Shown here: positions 6,853-8,720 of the stretch, piece after piece
Layout of the letters: the number at the start of each line of letters is the position of its first letter
Position numbering within the stretch: the first letter of the stretch is position 1
Origin: Myxococcales bacterium
GTDB taxonomy: Bacteria > Myxococcota > Polyangia > Polyangiales > Polyangiaceae
Direction of reading: 5' to 3'
Assembly: GCA_020430865.1 (NCBI GenBank)
Contig: JAGQIY010001373.1
Coordinates: 1 to 8,720 of the forward strand
Length of the DNA stretch: 8,720 nucleotides
Translations under genes and position numbers: made by a program
The notes under the pieces: generated by a model
What the model was told of the DNA's origin: nothing
The model's database searches: none
What the model saw: the letters and a program-made list of their open reading frames with translations, nothing else

Positions 6853-8122
6853 GGTGATCTCCTGAGTCGTGAGTGTCCGCCTGGATTTGAGTCATCAGTG
6901 CCAGCAGGCCCCGGTTCCCGTCGGGCGAGACGTTCCAGACGCAGGAAGTGAGCAAGTTGCCGTCCTTCGGCTCCCTCAGTCCGAGCCGCGTCGCGGCCAC
7001 GCTGTACACGATCGACACCACCACCGCGGCGGCGCCCACGCGGCCGAAGAGGGTCTCGACGTCCAGGGAGTCGAAGTCCTCGGCCACTTTCGCGCGGCAG
7101 CGACAGAGCGCCATCTCCCACTCCCGCGAGCGAAACAGCGAACTCCGGGTCGGTCCGATGAGCCAGTCCGGGCGAATCGCTCCGCTGAGGGTCTCCAGCA
7201 GGTACGTCATCACCAAGCCGTCCTGCGGGACGTCGTTCAGCTCGCTCGCAGGAGCCTTGGCAGACCCCACCGCGACCAGGCGCGCGATGTGGGAGGAGCT
7301 GAGCGCACCGAGCGCGGTTCCGGAGAGCCGCGAGCTACGCATCGAGGTCGGTGGCTCGGAAAGCGCAGGGCCAGAGGTCGGTGCCTGTGAGGTGAAGTAG
7401 CTCTGACGCAGATCGCTGACCGGAGCCTGGCTGCTCACGCGTGAGCTCCCGAGGCGGCTTCGGCTCAAGGAGTCCGCCGCAGCGCCTGGCGATTTCGCCG
7501 TGAACAGGACCGCCCCAGCCGCTTCGGCCCTGAGCGGAGGCAGCGGTTCCCAGGGGCTGACCGGGTGGCTGACCTCACGCTCTGCCGACTCCACGCAGAA
7601 GTAGCTATCCACCGCCAGGAGCAGCGCGGCGGCGGCACCAGATTTCATTGCCGCGTGGATCTCCTTGAGCGCATCCATGGTGGCTGCTTCGCCGAAGTGT
7701 GCGCGGACGTTGGCGGGGGACAGGCGCCGCCATAGCTCCTGGCTGATGCTCGCGGCGGTGAGCTCGCTGAAGCCGTCGCGTTCACAGGGCAGGATCAGCC
7801 AGATCTCGGGACACACGGCGTCTGCTTCGGGTTCCTGACTCGCGCACAGCGGCTCGAGCGCCTCTCGTGCAGCGCGCTCGGCCATGCGCGCGCAGCGCTC
7901 GGCCAGGGGCAGCTCCGCCTCGAGCCAGGGGCAGCGGTTGATCTGGATCGGCTCGGGGTCGTCCCCCTCGAGCTCCGATGGCTTGAAGAACGGTGTTGGC
8001 ACTCCAGGTTCGACACTCGCTTCCGCGAAGAACAGCGACTCGAGCAGGTTGGAGCCAGCAGTGGTCACCAGACCCAGGCCGCTGACGTTGAGGGAGACGA
8101 GGCTGGTAGCCGCGTTGGACAT
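6842..8122 (-). CDS. degenerate ketosynthase/thiolase-fold protein in T6SS cassette
   Basis: This 426-residue protein has the outline of a beta-ketoacyl synthase without its catalytic residues. LNVSGLGLVTTAGSN (11-25) resembles the ketosynthase opening strand (V-x-G-x-G-x-V-T-x-x-G). FGEAATMDALKEIHAAMKSG (143-162) followed by AALLLAVDSYF matches the segment that normally starts with the nucleophilic Cys and ends in GGVDSY; no Cys is at the nucleophile position. EAAGAVLFTAK (200-210) matches the GAAALLL strand. SREWEMALCRCRA (332-344) and FGRVGAAAVVVSIVYSVAAT (359-378) match the C-terminal half, with Arg where the catalytic His of G-H-x-x-G-A-A would be. A Ser-rich stretch at about 212-270 interrupts the fold. 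It is therefore probably a non-catalytic or altered member, perhaps structural. The ATG at 8122 overlaps the upstream stop by one base (TGATG). A longer frame reaching upstream to about 8554 only overlaps the neighbouring gene and is discounted. The fold call rests on visual motifs. Confidence 0.72.
   Translation of the reverse strand: MSNAATSLVSLNVSGLGLVTTAGSNLLESLFFAEASVEPGVPTPFFKPSELEGDDPEPIQINRCPWLEAELPLAERCARMAERAAREALEPLCASQEPEADAVCPEIWLILPCERDGFSELTAASISQELWRRLSPANVRAHFGEAATMDALKEIHAAMKSGAAAALLLAVDSYFCVESAEREVSHPVSPWEPLPPLRAEAAGAVLFTAKSPGAAADSLSRSRLGSSRVSSQAPVSDLRQSYFTSQAPTSGPALSEPPTSMRSSRLSGTALGALSSSHIARLVAVGSAKAPASELNDVPQDGLVMTYLLETLSGAIRPDWLIGPTRSSLFRSREWEMALCRCRAKVAEDFDSLDVETLFGRVGAAAVVVSIVYSVAATRLGLREPKDGNLLTSCVWNVSPDGNRGLLALMTQIQADTHDSGDHHGA
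6859..6863 (-). promoter_or_regulatory. ribosome binding site of the HEAT-repeat gene
   Basis: The minus strand reads AGGAG six bases before the ATG at 6852, within the 3' end of the ketosynthase-like gene. It decides the start codon and implies that the HEAT gene is translated from the same message. Confidence 0.7.
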
Positions 8123-8720
8123 CAGTGATCCGTCGACCCGCTCTGCTTGGTCTTCTTCTTGAAGGTGACGGAGCCACCGTCGACGAGCACCGCCGAGCCG
8201 TCGAAGCTCAGCGTCGTGCCACCCACGACGAAGCTCACCTTGCCGCCGGAGCAAGACAGCGCGCCTCCACTCTTGAACAGGATGGCTGGCGCGTTGAAGC
8301 CGACGCCCGCCGACGATTGCAGCGTCAGCGCGGCGCAGGTGCTGTTGAGCGCTGCCTTCACCTCGCGCGCGACCGTGGCCCCCGCCTTGACCACGTGGCT
8401 CGCGGAAGCTTCGATCGACGCGCCTCCCACCTCGAGGGACACGTTGGAGCGCGCCTTGGTCAGGTGCGCTCCGCCGACCAGCAGCTGGCTCACGCCGTAG
8501 GTCTCCCACTCGACGGAAGCGGGCGTGGTGACGACGTTGACCCCACCCACGCACTCCACCGCGGCGCCGGAGATCTTGATCTCCTTGTTGCCCGAGCCAC
8601 CCCCCTCCGCGCCCGCGGCGTCGCTCTGGGCCGCGCCCGCGCCGCCCGCTTCTGCGTCGGGACCCGCCGCTCTCTTCTCGCTGCCTCCGGCGCCCTGGCC
8701 CTTGATCTGCTTCTCGCTCC
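8122..8720 (-). CDS. C-terminal part of a VgrG-like beta-helix spike protein, open at right edge
   Basis: The visible 198 residues have no start in the window; the frame stays open to the right edge, so the GTG at 8559 is not taken as the true start. Visible residues 7-46 are a Gly/Ala/Glu/Ser linker. From KEIKISGAAVECVGGV (45-60) onward, short repeats of alternating small and beta-branched residues follow (LLVGGAHLTKA, SLEVGGASIEAS, VVKAGATVAREV, FVVGGTTLSF), the pattern of a beta-helix needle like the last 200 residues of the complete VgrG in this window. The protein ends in a lysine-rich tip (FKKKTKQSG). It is most likely the C-terminus of a further VgrG; another beta-helix tip protein such as a DUF3540-type protein is possible, since no gp27 or OB-fold region is visible. 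Its stop overlaps the next start by one base (TGATG), placing it at the head of the visible operon. Confidence 0.7.
   Translation of the reverse strand, partial: SEKQIKGQGAGGSEKRAAGPDAEAGGAGAAQSDAAGAEGGGSGNKEIKISGAAVECVGGVNVVTTPASVEWETYGVSQLLVGGAHLTKARSNVSLEVGGASIEASASHVVKAGATVAREVKAALNSTCAALTLQSSAGVGFNAPAILFKSGGALSCSGGKVSFVVGGTTLSFDGSAVLVDGGSVTFKKKTKQSGSTDH

Noticed and set aside
8123..8554. Upstream extension of the ketosynthase-like frame, which would give 570 residues
   Set aside because: The extra 144 residues are Arg/Gly-rich and overlap the beta-helix coding frame. The ketosynthase opening strand begins just after the ATG at 8122, which has a TGATG coupling.
8557..8559. GTG at 8559 as the start of a 145-residue gene
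   Set aside because: The frame is open to the right edge with coherent linker and beta-helix sequence before this codon, so the gene begins outside the window.

Overview
The window is GC-rich and almost wholly coding, with codons that strongly prefer G or C in the third position and genes packed with overlaps of a few bases. Gene content and style suggest a large-genome myxobacterium (Myxococcota, perhaps Polyangia). That assignment is inferred from composition and gene families only, because no rRNA or marker gene is present.

The region is an accessory type VI secretion (T6SS) tip cassette. Reading along the minus strand from right to left it holds: (1) the C-terminal part of a spike-like protein with a Gly/Ala linker and a beta-helix repeat, open at the right edge (8122-8720); (2) a degenerate ketosynthase/thiolase-fold protein (6842-8122); (3) a 604-residue HEAT-type helical repeat protein resembling the TIGR02270 family (5038-6852); (4) a DUF2169 protein, the family of T6SS effector adaptors (4037-5035); (5) a complete VgrG tip protein (1234-3423); (6) the N-terminal 412 codons of a second, different VgrG, open at the left edge (1-1237). 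One gene (3459-4031) runs on the plus strand, squeezed between DUF2169 and VgrG. It encodes a 190-residue protein with two copies of a short helical motif.

The minus-strand junctions are tight (1-base, 11-base, 2-base and 4-base contacts), which suggests coupled translation. The exception is the gap holding the plus-strand gene. VgrG proteins form the trimeric needle tip, DUF2169 proteins load cargo onto VgrG/PAAR tips, and the HEAT and ketosynthase-like proteins probably have assembly or scaffold roles. No sheath, baseplate, membrane-complex or ClpV gene, no PAAR protein and no toxin/immunity pair is visible. This looks like a satellite tip cassette whose cargo lies outside the window, probably past one of its edges.

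The least expected points are the tandem non-identical VgrGs, the pseudoenzyme-like ketosynthase fold with a Ser-rich insert, and the antisense gene. Opposite that gene an open minus-strand frame bridges DUF2169 and VgrG exactly. No intergenic stretch exceeds about 40 bases, and I see no RNA genes, CRISPR arrays, insertion sequences or clear terminators.
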